A program made the translations under genes and the position numbers. From contig NZ_JAERRA010000002.1 in NCBI RefSeq assembly GCF_016735685.1, forward strand, positions 124,001 to 188,000: a stretch of DNA of 64,000 nucleotides. The letters run 5' to 3'. The notes under the pieces are model-generated. The model made no database searches and was not told the origin of the DNA. It saw only the letters and a list, made by a program, of their open reading frames with translations. Of the stretch, positions 38,260-47,970 are shown in pieces. The DNA comes from Piscinibacter lacus. Its GTDB lineage: Bacteria > Pseudomonadota > Gammaproteobacteria > Burkholderiales > Burkholderiaceae_C. The stretch's first letter is position 1. Each line of letters opens with the position of its first letter.

Positions 38260-40975
38260 GGCCGGTCGCCAGGGCGAAGTAGCGCTGACCCAGCGCATCG
38301 GACAGGCTGCTGCCCGCGGCGCTGAGCCGTTCGCAGAGATCGATCACCGCAGCGCGGTCGGCCTGCGGGTCGCGGCCCTCGGCCGCCGGCTCGGCCAGGG
38401 CGGCCAGCGGCAGGCCCACGCCCTGTTCCGGCAGGTGGGCCAGCAGGGTGGCGTGGGCATCGACCGGGTCGGCCGCGCCGGGCGGATCGGGCAGCTTGCG
38501 CAGCTCGGTGCGCAAGCGGCGCAGCACGCAGGCCAGCGAGCGGGGGTTGGTCTCGTCCATCACCAGCGCGGCCAGCAGGGCCAGCGGCTCCAGCCGGCCC
38601 TGGTAGCGGGCGCGGTAGGTGATGGTGCTGTCGGTCAGGGCCAGCAGGCTGTCGAAGCCGGCGGCATGGGCCAGGGCGCCGGCTTCGAAGAAGGCCTTGA
38701 GCAGGCTGCTCAGGCCGATCAGGCGCTCGGCCAGGCGGCCGACGCTGAGCAGGCGCCAGCCGTCGTCGCGGGTCATGCGGTCGGTCTGGGTGCCGGTCAG
38801 GGCAGCGAGCTGCTGGGCCAGGCCGTCGAGCGCGGCCAGCGTGGCCGGGCTGCCCAGCTCGGGGGTGGGGCCGCCGGACACGGGTTCGCCCGGCACACCG
38901 GGCCGCTCGACCCCCTCGGGCAAGGGGCGGCGCAGGCGGCGGGCGAAATCCTCGCCCATGGCCCGCACCAGGCGGCTGGCCTCGGGCGAGAGCCGCTCGC
39001 GCAGCGAGCCCGCCACCCGCTGCAGCGCCGCCAGGTTGTAGGCGATGCTGGCCTGGCCGCGCGCATCGCCCAGCGCGGCCGCCACCGCCCGCTCGAAGAC
39101 GCGCGGCGCCACCGCCATCGAAGGCACGCCCCAGCCGACCAGGCCGGTGTCGCGGGCCAGGCGGCTGACGGCCTCCAGCACCGGCGGCGGCAGTTCCTCG
39201 TCCTCGGCCACCAGGGTGGCCAGGGTCTGGGCGCAGCGCACCAGATGCTCGGTGCGCTCGGTGTAGCGGCCCAGCCAGAACAGGTTCTCGGCGGTGCGGC
39301 TGGCCACCGGATGGCGGTAGTCGGCCAGATCCTCGGGCCGCAGCGCGGCCGGCAGCATGGAATAGGTATCGACCGGGCCGTCGGTCAGCACCCAGGTGTC
39401 GAGGCTGGCGCCGCCGCGCTGCATCGACAGGGCATGCGGATCGTGGGTCGCGATGCGGGTCATGCCGCCCGGCAGGATGCGGTGGCCGCCCCGGCCGTCG
39501 GCAATGGCATAGACGCGCAGGATGGCCGTGCGCGGCACGAGCTGGCCGCCGGGCTGCCAGACGGGGGTCTGTGCATGCGGCAGGTCGAGCTGCAGGGTGT
39601 AGGCCTCGGGGTCGGCCTCGATGCGGCGGGTCCAGGCGGCGCGTTCGATCGCATCCAGCCGGGCGCCGACGACCGGCTCGAAGTTCCGGCTGTCCGGGTA
39701 GCTCGGGCGGATCACGCAGCGGCCGAGCTGGCTGCGGCCGGCCGCCCAGGCCGCGGCCTCGCCGCACCACCAGGTCGGCAGGGCCGGCAGGCTCAGCTCC
39801 TCGCCGAGCAGGCGGCGCGACAGCGCCGGCAGGAAACCGGTGATGCCCGGCGATTCAAGGAAGCCCGCGCCCAGGGCATTGGCCACCAGCACCTGGCCGG
39901 CACGCACCACCTTGAGCAGGCCGGGCACGCCCAGGGCCGAGTCGGGGCGCAGCTCCAGCGGGTCGCACCAGTCGTCGTCCAGCCGGCGCAGCAGGCCGTG
40001 GATGGGCACCAGGCCCTGCACGGTGCGCATGAACAGGCGCTCGCCGCGCACCGTCAGGTCGGCGCCCTCGACCAGCGGCAGGCCCAGGTAGCGGGCCAGG
40101 TAGGCCTGTTCGAAATAGGTTTCGTTGTAGGGGCCGGGCGTCCACAGCGCGACGCGCGGCGGGCCGTCGCCAGCGGCGCGGGCGATGGGCGCGGCCAGGG
40201 CATCGAGCTTGTCGACCAGGGCCCGGTAGCTGGAGGCCAGATGCTGCACGCGCAGCTCGCGGAAGGGCTCGGCGAAGACGCGCGAAGCGATCAGCCGGTT
40301 CTCCATCACATAGCCCAGGCCCGAAGGCGCCTGGGTGCGCTGGGCCACCACCCACCAGTGGCCCTGCGGGCCGCGCGCCAGGTCGAGCGCGGTCACGTGC
40401 AGGCGCAGGCCGCCGGGCGGCATGCTGCCGTGCAGGGCCTGCAGGTAGCCGGGATGGCCCAGCACCAGGGCCGGCGGCAGCAGGCCGTCGGCGATCAGGC
40501 GCTGCGGGCCGTAGGCATCGTCGAGGATGGCCTCCAGCAGCCGCACCCGCTGGCCGACACCGGCCTCGATGCGCCGCCACTCGCCGGGCTCGACGAGGAA
40601 GGGCAGCAGGCCCATGGACCAGGGCCGGTCGACGGCCACGCCGTCGCTGCCATAGACGTTGTGGGTCACGCCGTCGCGCAGGATCTGGGCCTGCACCTCG
40701 GCCGCGCGCTGCGGCAGCTCGGCCCAGCCGCTCGGGCCGAGCTGGCCGAAGAAGCGCCGCCAGGGCTCGCGCAGGCCGCCGGCGCCGGCGGGCTCGGCGG
40801 CCTCGGGCGCCTCATGGTCCTCGGGCGGCTCGGTGTGCGGCTCGGGGGCCGGGCCGCGCAGCTCGTCGAAATGACCGGCCACGGCCGGCTGCGCCACGCT
40901 CAGGGCATGGGCGCAGGCGGCCTCGGCGGCGGCCAGTTCAGCATCGGGATCCGGGTCGAGGGGAAGCGGCAGCAC
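38237..40975 (-). CDS. Fused circularly permuted ATP-grasp and alpha-E protein
   Basis: A 912-residue protein joining a circularly permuted ATP-grasp domain (about 90-535) to an alpha-E domain (from about 558, beginning ASRTAENLFWLGRYTERTE). The region matching the Lys and Gly-rich ATP loop of the single-domain partner reads VIRPSYPDSRNFEPVVG (421-437), lacking the GAGGYG loop and with Arg where the Lys is expected. Acidic residues in LRRLDDDWCDPLELRPDS are kept. The order of domains equals the order of the two separate genes downstream. It could be a regulatory or alternative-substrate paralogue. Confidence 0.85.
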   Translation of the reverse strand: MLPLPLDPDPDAELAAAEAACAHALSVAQPAVAGHFDELRGPAPEPHTEPPEDHEAPEAAEPAGAGGLREPWRRFFGQLGPSGWAELPQRAAEVQAQILRDGVTHNVYGSDGVAVDRPWSMGLLPFLVEPGEWRRIEAGVGQRVRLLEAILDDAYGPQRLIADGLLPPALVLGHPGYLQALHGSMPPGGLRLHVTALDLARGPQGHWWVVAQRTQAPSGLGYVMENRLIASRVFAEPFRELRVQHLASSYRALVDKLDALAAPIARAAGDGPPRVALWTPGPYNETYFEQAYLARYLGLPLVEGADLTVRGERLFMRTVQGLVPIHGLLRRLDDDWCDPLELRPDSALGVPGLLKVVRAGQVLVANALGAGFLESPGITGFLPALSRRLLGEELSLPALPTWWCGEAAAWAAGRSQLGRCVIRPSYPDSRNFEPVVGARLDAIERAAWTRRIEADPEAYTLQLDLPHAQTPVWQPGGQLVPRTAILRVYAIADGRGGHRILPGGMTRIATHDPHALSMQRGGASLDTWVLTDGPVDTYSMLPAALRPEDLADYRHPVASRTAENLFWLGRYTERTEHLVRCAQTLATLVAEDEELPPPVLEAVSRLARDTGLVGWGVPSMAVAPRVFERAVAAALGDARGQASIAYNLAALQRVAGSLRERLSPEASRLVRAMGEDFARRLRRPLPEGVERPGVPGEPVSGGPTPELGSPATLAALDGLAQQLAALTGTQTDRMTRDDGWRLLSVGRLAERLIGLSSLLKAFFEAGALAHAAGFDSLLALTDSTITYRARYQGRLEPLALLAALVMDETNPRSLACVLRRLRTELRKLPDPPGAADPVDAHATLLAHLPEQGVGLPLAALAEPAAEGRDPQADRAAVIDLCERLSAAGSSLSDALGQRYFALATGHDRRLAS

Positions 40976-41072
40976 GGGGGCAGGAAGACAGACGTCGGCA
41001 GGGGCAGGAAGGCCGGTTCACCCGGCCCGCGCCGGGTGGGCCTGCCCGAACCGAAACGGCTTCGGGCCGCGC

Positions 41073-44000
41073 TCAGCGGCGCATGCGCAGGTCGAGCGTG
41101 AAGGGGAACTCCCGGCTCGGCTGGGCCGGCAGCAGGTCGATCTTGCCCGGCGTGTGGCCGAAGGCGAAGAAGCGCGCCAGCCGCCGGCTCTCGGCCTCGT
41201 AGGCATTGATCGGGAAGGTCTCGTAGTTCCGGCCGCCCGGGTGCGCCACATGGTAACGGGCACCGCCCAGCGAACGCTGCAGCCAGCGGTCGACCACATC
41301 GAAGCTCAGCGGCGCATGCACGTCAATGGTCGGATGCAGGGCCGAGGGCGGCTGCCAAGCGCGGTAGCGCAGGCCGCAGACGAACTCGCCGATGCGGCCG
41401 GTGGGCTGCAGCGGCAGGGCATGGCCGTTGACGGCGACGACATGGCGGTTGCCGTTGAGGCCGCTGACCTTGACCTCCAGCCGCTCCAGCGAGCTGTCCA
41501 CATAGCGCACGGTGCCGCCGGGCGCGCCTTCCTCGCCCATCACATGCCAGGGCTCCAGGGCATTGCGCAGGCTCAGCTTCAGGCCGGCCGCGGCCACCTC
41601 GCCGATCAGCGGGAAGCGGAACTCGAAGTGCGGCGCGAACCAGGCCGGATCGAAGGCGAAGCCGGCTTCGGCCAGCTCGGCCAGCACATCGTCGAAGTCC
41701 ATCTGCACGAAGGTCGGCAGCAGGAAGCGGTCATGCAGCTCGGTGCCCCAGCGGGTCAGGCGGGTGGCGCCGCGGCCGCGGTGCGGCGTCTTCCAGAACC
41801 AGGCGATCAGCGCGCGCAGCAGCAGTTGCTGCACCAGGCTCATGCGGGCGTGGGGCGGCATCTCGAAGGCGCGCAGCTCCAGCAGGCCGAGGCGGCCGGT
41901 GGGGCCGTCGGGGCTGTAGAGCTTGTCGACGCAGAACTCGCTGCGGTGGGTGTTGCCGGTGACGTCGACCAGCACATTGCGCAGGGTGCGGTCGATCAGC
42001 CAGGGCGGCACGCCGCCGGCCTGGTCCCACAGGCCGATCTGGCGCTCCATTTCGGCCAGCGCGATTTCCAGCTCGACGACCTGGTCGTTGCGCGCCTCGT
42101 CGACCCGCGGCGCCTGGCTGGTCGGGCCGATGAACATGCCGCTGAACAGGTAGCTCAGGCTGGGATGGTTGTGCCAGTAGGTCAGCAGCGAGCCGAGCAG
42201 GTCGGGCCGGCGCAGGAAGGGGCTGTCGGCCGGCGTGGCGCCGCCGAGCACGAAGTGGTTGCCGCCGCCGGTGCCGGTGTGGCGGCCGTCGACCATGAAT
42301 TTCTCGCTGGTCAGGCGCACCTCGTGGGCGGCCTGGTAGAGGAATTCGGTGTGGTCGACCAGTTCGTCCCAGTCGTGGGCCGGGTGGATGTTGACCTCGA
42401 TCACGCCGGGGTCGGGCGTGACCTGCAGGATCTTCAGGCGCGGATCGCGCGGCGGCGGGTAGCCCTCCAGGATGACCGGCATGGCCAGCGTGCGGGCGGT
42501 GGCTTCCAGCGCGGCAAGCAGGTCGAGGTAGTCGTCCAGCGCAGCCAGGGGCGGCATGAACACGTAGAGCGTGCCGTTGCGGGCCTCCACGCAGAGCGCG
42601 GTGCGGGTGATCCAGCCGGCCGATTCGTGGCGCTGCGGCCAGCGGGCGGCGGACGGGTCGCTGCCGGGGGCCGCGGCGGCTTCGCCGCGCGAACCGGGGC
42701 CCTGGGCGCCTGCGGCCTCGCCGGCCGGGCCGTCGAAGCCTGCCGCCTCCGCTGCCGGGAAGGCCGGCGGCATCGGGTCGCCGAGGCCGGCCAGGCCAGA
42801 GGCGCGGGCGTACTGCATGCGCAGCGCCGCGGCCTCGGGCAGCGCGCTGCGCGCGGCGAAGGGATCGGCGTCGTAGAAGGGCTGGCGCTCGCCGGGCACG
42901 GCCCAGGGCAGGGAATCGAGCGGCAGGCGGTAGCCCATGGGCGAGTCGCCGGGGATGAGGTAGAGGCGCTCATCGCGCAGGAACCAGGGGCCGCTGGTCC
43001 AGCGCGGTCCCTGCAGGGCCGGGTCCCAGGGCTCGCGCTTGAGCGGCAGCAGCCAGCCCACGGTGTGCTTGAGGCCCTGCTCGAAGACGCGGCGCAGGCG
43101 GTCACGCTCCAGCTCGTCGTCGAGGCGGCTGTCGTGCGGATCGACATTGACCGGCAGCCGGCGCTCGCGCCACAGGTAGTAGAAGGCGTCCTCGAAGCCC
43201 GGGCGGATGTGCTCGCCGCCGCAGCCGAGCAGGCCGGCCAGGTGGCGGATGAAGGTCTCGGCCTCGGCCGGGCCGTGGCCGGCGGGCTGGCGCTCGTCGG
43301 CGAAGAGGCCGGGATCGGTCCAGCAGGGCTGGCGGTCGGCACGCCAGGCGATGGTCAGGGCCCAGCGCGGCAGCTGCTCGCCCGGATACCACTTGCCCTG
43401 GCCGAAGTGCAGGAAGCCGCCCTGGCCATACTTCTCGCGCAGCTTGTGCACCAGGTCGACGGCATAGCTGCGCTTGGTCGGGCCGAGTGCGGCGGTGTTC
43501 CATTCGGCCGCGTCGCGGTCGCTGACGGCGACGAAGGTCGGCTCGCCGCCCTGGGTCAGGCGCACGTCGGCCGCCTTCAGGGCGGCATCGACCTGCTCGC
43601 CCAGGCTCAACACCTCGGCCCACTGGCCTTCGGTGTAGGGCTGGGTCACGCGCGGCGATTCATAGATGCGGGTGACCGACATCTCGTGCGCGAAGCTGAC
43701 CTCGCACTCGTCGACCGCGCCCGTCACGGGGGCGGCGCTGGAGGGCTCGGGGGTGCAGGCCACCGGGATGTGGCCCTCGCCGGCGAGCAGGCCGGAGGTG
43801 GGATCCAGGCCGATCCAGCCCGCGCCGGGCAGGTAGACCTCGCACCAGGCATGCAGGTCGGTGAAGTCGACTTCGGTGCCGCTCGGGCCGTCCAGGGCCT
43901 TCACGTCGGCCTTGAGCTGGATGAGGTAGCCCGACACGAAGCGTGCCGCCAGGCCCAGGTGGCGGAAGGCCTGCACCATCAGCCAGGCCGAATCGCGGCA

Positions 44001-44537
44001 GGAGCCGCTGGCCTTCACCAGGGTCTCCTCCGGCGTCTGCACCCCGGGCTCCATGCGGATCAGGTAGGCGATGTCGGACTGCAGGCGCTGGTTCAGGCTG
44101 ACGATGAAGTCGATCGTCCGCACTTCCTCGCGCGGGATGCTGTCGACGAAGGCCTTGAACTTCGGCGTCAGCTCGCCCTTGACCAGGTAGGGCGCCAAGT
44201 CGTGCTTGAGGCCGGCCTCGTAGGCGAAGGGGAAGGTCTCGGCCTCCGGCTCCAGGAAGAAGTCGAAGGGGTTGTAGACCGCCATCTCGGCGACCAAGTC
44301 GACGGTGATCTTGAACTCAGTGGTCTTCTCGGGGAAGACCAGGCGGGCCAGGTGGTTGGAGAAGGGGTCCTGCTGCCAGTTGATGAAGTGCTGCGCCGGC
44401 TCGATGCGCAGCGAGTAGCTCAGCACCGGCGTGCGGCAGTGCGGCGCCGGGCGCAGACGCACGACCTGCGGCGAGAGCTGGACCCGGCGGTCGTACTTGT
44501 AGTGGGTGACGTGGTGGAGCGCGACGTGGATGGCCAA
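41073..44537 (-). CDS. Transglutaminase-like and DUF2126 protein
   Basis: A 1154-residue protein. The N-terminal transglutaminase-like domain has Bact_transglu_N at about 1-85 and catalytic C180 (GSCRDS), H229 (LHAWCE) and D245 (GLDPTSG). From about 325 to the end lies a DUF2126 region of unknown function, typical of large proteins in this cluster type. It starts with TTG at 44537 after a strong GAGGAGAG site; the frame remains open for another 627 codons upstream but that overlaps comEC and lacks family sequence. It is the first gene of a five-gene minus-strand cluster. Confidence 0.87.
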   Translation of the reverse strand: MAIHVALHHVTHYKYDRRVQLSPQVVRLRPAPHCRTPVLSYSLRIEPAQHFINWQQDPFSNHLARLVFPEKTTEFKITVDLVAEMAVYNPFDFFLEPEAETFPFAYEAGLKHDLAPYLVKGELTPKFKAFVDSIPREEVRTIDFIVSLNQRLQSDIAYLIRMEPGVQTPEETLVKASGSCRDSAWLMVQAFRHLGLAARFVSGYLIQLKADVKALDGPSGTEVDFTDLHAWCEVYLPGAGWIGLDPTSGLLAGEGHIPVACTPEPSSAAPVTGAVDECEVSFAHEMSVTRIYESPRVTQPYTEGQWAEVLSLGEQVDAALKAADVRLTQGGEPTFVAVSDRDAAEWNTAALGPTKRSYAVDLVHKLREKYGQGGFLHFGQGKWYPGEQLPRWALTIAWRADRQPCWTDPGLFADERQPAGHGPAEAETFIRHLAGLLGCGGEHIRPGFEDAFYYLWRERRLPVNVDPHDSRLDDELERDRLRRVFEQGLKHTVGWLLPLKREPWDPALQGPRWTSGPWFLRDERLYLIPGDSPMGYRLPLDSLPWAVPGERQPFYDADPFAARSALPEAAALRMQYARASGLAGLGDPMPPAFPAAEAAGFDGPAGEAAGAQGPGSRGEAAAAPGSDPSAARWPQRHESAGWITRTALCVEARNGTLYVFMPPLAALDDYLDLLAALEATARTLAMPVILEGYPPPRDPRLKILQVTPDPGVIEVNIHPAHDWDELVDHTEFLYQAAHEVRLTSEKFMVDGRHTGTGGGNHFVLGGATPADSPFLRRPDLLGSLLTYWHNHPSLSYLFSGMFIGPTSQAPRVDEARNDQVVELEIALAEMERQIGLWDQAGGVPPWLIDRTLRNVLVDVTGNTHRSEFCVDKLYSPDGPTGRLGLLELRAFEMPPHARMSLVQQLLLRALIAWFWKTPHRGRGATRLTRWGTELHDRFLLPTFVQMDFDDVLAELAEAGFAFDPAWFAPHFEFRFPLIGEVAAAGLKLSLRNALEPWHVMGEEGAPGGTVRYVDSSLERLEVKVSGLNGNRHVVAVNGHALPLQPTGRIGEFVCGLRYRAWQPPSALHPTIDVHAPLSFDVVDRWLQRSLGGARYHVAHPGGRNYETFPINAYEAESRRLARFFAFGHTPGKIDLLPAQPSREFPFTLDLRMRR

Positions 44538-44674
44538 GGCCCTCTCCTCGGGTGTTCGGAAATCGGTCGGGTTGCGGCGCGGCGGGCGGCCAGCGGCGTC
44601 GACGGCCTGCCCATCATGCCGCTCGGCTGTGTCTTCGCGACCACAGCCGGCGTGGCAGGGCATGGCCTGGCCCC

Positions 44675-47419
44675 TCAAGGCCGGGCAGCAAGTTCCGAGC
44701 CATCGGGCGGTGCGGCTTGCAGTGCCGGTGTCGATGCGGATGCCGATGCAGATGCAGATGCCCTTGTGGGTGCTGTTGCCGGTGCCGGCTTGTCGGGCGA
44801 GGCGGGCCCGGTGGCATGCCAGTGGCGGCGGGCTTCGGCGCGCCAGCAGCGGCTGCCTTGCGGGCCGAGCTGCCAGGCGCCGCAGCGCGGGGTCTCGATC
44901 AGCGGAATGCCGCGCGCGGCCAGGCGCTCGCGCAGCGCGGCGGCCGGATGGCCGTGGCGGTTGCGGTGGCCGGCCTGGGCGAAGGCTGCCTGCGGGCGCA
45001 CGGCATCGAGGAAGAAGTCGTGGCTGCTCAGGCCGCTGCCGTGGTGGGCCAGCATCAGCCATTCGGCCCGCAGCGCGGGGGGCGGGCCGGCGCCGGCCGG
45101 ATCGCCCACCCGGGCCAGGCGCAGTTCCTCGGCGCGGCCGATGTCCCCGGTCAGCAGCAGGCGCTGCGGCTGCGGCGCGCCGCCGGGCTGCGTCGGCCAG
45201 GCCCCGGCCACCCGCAGCACGCAGGAGCGGCCGTTGGACGGCACGGCCGGATCGGCCAGGGTGGCGGCCTCGGGGTGCAGCCAGTCGAAGCGCACGCCAT
45301 CCCACTGCCAGCCCTGGCCGGCCTCGCAGCGCCGCCAGGGCAGGCCCCGGCGGTGCGCGAGCCCGGCCAGGGCATGGTCGGCCGGCAGCGAGGTCTGCAC
45401 GGCGCCCAGGTCCAGGCCCTGGATCAGCGCGGCCGCGCCGCCGATGTGGTCGGCATCGCCATGGCTGAGCACCAGCAGGTCGAGCCGGCGCAGGCCCAGG
45501 TGGCGCAGCAGGGGCAGCAGCACCCGGTCGCCGGCATCGCTGTCGGGGCCGAAGCGCGGACCGGCGTCGTAGAGCAGGGCATGGTGGCGGGTGCGCAGCA
45601 GCACGGCGCTGCCCTGGCCGATGTCGGCAGCCAGCATCTGCCAGGCGCCCTCGGGCAAGCGGGCCGGGGCCGGCAGCAGCATGGGCAGCATCAGCGGCAG
45701 GGCCAGGGCGCGCAGCCGCAGCGGCAGGGCCATGACGACCAGGGCGCCGCCCAGCAGGCCCAGCAGCACCGCGGCCAGCGGCGCGGCGGGCGCCGTCCAC
45801 ACCGGCGTGCCCAGGTGGCGGCCCAGGTCCAGCAGGGCTTCCAGGCCCAGATGCAGGCCCGCCAGGCCCCAGGCGGCTGTGTCCCAGAGCGGCGGCAGCA
45901 AGGCCCCGGCCAGGCTCAGCGGCATCAGCAGCAGGGTGACCAGGGGCACGGCCAGCAGATTGGCCAGCAGGCCCAGGGGCGCGAACTGCTGGAAGAGCAG
46001 CAGGCCCAGCGGCGCCAGGCCCAGGCTGATGCGCGTCTGCGCGCGCACGGCCGGTGCCAGCGCGCTTGCGGCTGCACGCCCGGCCGCAAGCGCCCAGGCC
46101 CGGATGCTGTCGCGCGGCCCGCGGGGCGGGCGGGGGGCCGGCCGGGCCGGCTCGCCCAGCATCAGCAGCGCCACCGCACCAAAGCTCAGCCAGAAGCCGG
46201 GCTGCAGCAAGGCCCAGGGATCCATCAGGCCGACCAGCAGGGCCACGGCGCTGAGCGTGAGCGGCCAGGGCCAGCGCAGGCCCAGGCTGCGCAGCAGGGT
46301 GAAGGCCGCCAGCATCAGCACCGTGCGCTGGGCCGGCACGCCCCAGCCGGCCAGCCGGGCATAGGCCAGGGCCGCCAGCAGCCCGCCCCAGGCGGCGGCA
46401 TGGGGCGCGGGCAGCCACAGCGGCAGGCGGCCGGCACGGGCCCAGGCGCGGCGGATCAGGCCACCGGCCAGCCAGGCGAACAAGGTGACGTGCAGGCCGC
46501 TGATCGACATCAGGTGGGCGATGCCGCTGTCGCGGTAGAGCGCCCAGTCGCGCCGCTCGATGGCGGCCTGGTCACCGACGCTGAGCGCGGCGATCACCCG
46601 CGCCTCGCGCTCGCCCGGCCGGGCGGGCGGCGGCTCGGCGGCGGTGGCCGGCACCTGGCCGGCCTGGGGCGGCTGGCCGACGAGGCGGCGGAAGATGGCC
46701 TCGCGCAAGGCCTCGCGCAGGCCATCGATCGAGAAGGCCGGTGCGGCGGCCAGCCGCTCGGGCGGCGGGCTGGCCCGCACGCTGCCGGTCGCGCCGATGC
46801 CCTGCTCGAACAGGGCCAGCTCGCGGTCGGGCAGGCCGGGATTGGCCAGGGCCTGGGGGCGCTGCAACTTGAGCGTCCAGCGCCAGCGCTCGCCGCTGCG
46901 CAGCGCGGGCGGCGGGGGCTCGCCGGGCCAGCGGTTCCAGGCCAGGCTGAGGTGCCGCGGCAGGCGCACGGGCTGGCCGGCGGCCGTCCAGGCGGCCTCG
47001 ACCTCGAAGCTGAAGCGCCAGCCGGCCGCCTGGGCCTGCGGCAGGCCGGTGATGCGACCCTGCACTTGCAGGGCCTGGCCTTCGAGGCGGGCCTCAAGCC
47101 GCTCGGCCAGGCGGGCCTGGGCGCGGAACTCGGTGAGCGCGAAGACGCCGGCGGCCACCGCCAGGGCGAGCAGCGGCGGCACGAGACGATCTGCGCCGCT
47201 TCTGAAGCCCCGCGCCGAGCCGGCGGGGCGGGCCGCGGCAAGCCCGCATCGCCCAGGGCCTGCCAGGCGCCGCAGGCCCGCCGCCAGCACTGCCGCAGCC
47301 AGGGCCAGGCCCAGGGCCAGCGGCCCGCGATGGGGCAGCAGATCGGCCTGCTGAAGCTGCACCGCCGCCCCCGCCAGCCCCGCCAGCGCCAGGGCCGTGA
47401 GCATGCCGGCGGAGGCCAT
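44675..47419 (-). CDS. comEC: DNA internalization-related competence protein ComEC/Rec2
   Basis: A 914-residue inner-membrane DNA-uptake channel. The N-terminal part has about eight to ten hydrophobic segments and the ComEC signature in SGIAHLMSISGLHVTLFAWL. The C-terminal domain is metallo-beta-lactamase-like with the metal motif SHGDADHIGG, thought to act on incoming DNA. The C-terminus ends in a short Ala-Ser repeat coded by a gatgc-type hexamer repeat. The ATG at 47419 is chosen because TACACT lies 7 nt upstream; longer frames run into the opposite RidA gene. It suggests natural transformation capacity, and the FimT-like pilin could be a partner. Confidence 0.92.
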   Translation of the reverse strand: MASAGMLTALALAGLAGAAVQLQQADLLPHRGPLALGLALAAAVLAAGLRRLAGPGRCGLAAARPAGSARGFRSGADRLVPPLLALAVAAGVFALTEFRAQARLAERLEARLEGQALQVQGRITGLPQAQAAGWRFSFEVEAAWTAAGQPVRLPRHLSLAWNRWPGEPPPPALRSGERWRWTLKLQRPQALANPGLPDRELALFEQGIGATGSVRASPPPERLAAAPAFSIDGLREALREAIFRRLVGQPPQAGQVPATAAEPPPARPGEREARVIAALSVGDQAAIERRDWALYRDSGIAHLMSISGLHVTLFAWLAGGLIRRAWARAGRLPLWLPAPHAAAWGGLLAALAYARLAGWGVPAQRTVLMLAAFTLLRSLGLRWPWPLTLSAVALLVGLMDPWALLQPGFWLSFGAVALLMLGEPARPAPRPPRGPRDSIRAWALAAGRAAASALAPAVRAQTRISLGLAPLGLLLFQQFAPLGLLANLLAVPLVTLLLMPLSLAGALLPPLWDTAAWGLAGLHLGLEALLDLGRHLGTPVWTAPAAPLAAVLLGLLGGALVVMALPLRLRALALPLMLPMLLPAPARLPEGAWQMLAADIGQGSAVLLRTRHHALLYDAGPRFGPDSDAGDRVLLPLLRHLGLRRLDLLVLSHGDADHIGGAAALIQGLDLGAVQTSLPADHALAGLAHRRGLPWRRCEAGQGWQWDGVRFDWLHPEAATLADPAVPSNGRSCVLRVAGAWPTQPGGAPQPQRLLLTGDIGRAEELRLARVGDPAGAGPPPALRAEWLMLAHHGSGLSSHDFFLDAVRPQAAFAQAGHRNRHGHPAAALRERLAARGIPLIETPRCGAWQLGPQGSRCWRAEARRHWHATGPASPDKPAPATAPTRASASASASASTPALQAAPPDGSELAARP

Positions 47420-47426
47420 GCGGGCC

Positions 47427-47432
47427 AGTGTA
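47427..47432 (-). promoter_or_regulatory. -10-like hexamer before comEC
   Basis: TACACT on minus ends 7 nt before the comEC ATG (gap ggcccgc, no ribosome site), consistent with a near-leaderless comEC mRNA. Confidence 0.4.
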
Positions 47433-47497
47433 GGATCGTCGCCGCTTGGCGCCAGGGGGCCTGTTTCCCTCGGACGAGCGAGCTTGGAGAGCCCCCA

Positions 47498-47962
47498 ATG
47501 AGCACCGTTGCGCAACGCCTTGCCGACCTCGGCATCACCCTGCCGCCGCTGGCGATTCCGGCCGCGGCCTATGTGCCTTTTGCGCGCAGCGGCTCGCTGA
47601 TCTTCCTGTCCGGCCACATCGCCAAGCGCGACGGCAAGGTCTGGACCGGCCGCCTCGGCGAGGACCTGGACACCGCCACCGGCGCCGCGGCCGCGCGCGC
47701 GGTCGGCATCGACCTGCTGGGCACGCTGAATGCCGCGCTCGACGGCGACCTGGAGCGCGTGCTGCGCATCGTCAAGCTGATGAGCCTGGTCAGCAGCACG
47801 CCGGCCTACACCGAGCAGCACCTGGTCACCAACGGCGCCTCGCAACTGATGGGCGAGGTCTTCGGCGCGACGGTCGGCGCGCATGCGCGCAGCGCCTTCG
47901 GCGTGCCCTCGCTGCCCCTGGGCGCCTGCGTCGAGATCGAACTGATCGCCGAAGTGCGCTGA
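47498..47962 (+). CDS. RidA family protein
   Basis: A 154-residue protein of the RidA/YjgF/UK114 family, which commonly hydrolyses reactive enamine or imine intermediates. It has the VPFARSGSLIFLSGHIAKRDGK segment and, near the C-terminus, SLPLGACVEIELIAEV, with the usual alpha/beta fold. The family Arg that binds the substrate carboxylate in RidA is not clearly kept, so its exact activity is uncertain; it belongs to the longer, 150-residue branch. TTGGAGAG is a good ribosome site before the ATG. It is divergent from comEC by 78 bp. Confidence 0.88.
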   Translation: MSTVAQRLADLGITLPPLAIPAAAYVPFARSGSLIFLSGHIAKRDGKVWTGRLGEDLDTATGAAAARAVGIDLLGTLNAALDGDLERVLRIVKLMSLVSSTPAYTEQHLVTNGASQLMGEVFGATVGAHARSAFGVPSLPLGACVEIELIAEVR

Positions 47963-47970
47963 CGCCTGCG

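Noticed and set aside
38195-45572. Very long plus-strand frames (about 970 and 1470 codons) opposite the transglutaminase cluster
   Set aside because: They are antisense to genes with recognisable catalytic motifs and consist of low-complexity Gly/Ala/Arg/Gln sequence. High GC removes stop codons by chance.
41073-46418. A single 1781-residue protein from one long minus-strand frame
   Set aside because: The part upstream of 44537 overlaps comEC in another frame and has the Arg/Ala/Pro composition of a GC-rich shadow. A TTG with a strong Shine-Dalgarno site at 44537 starts the conserved transglutaminase domain.
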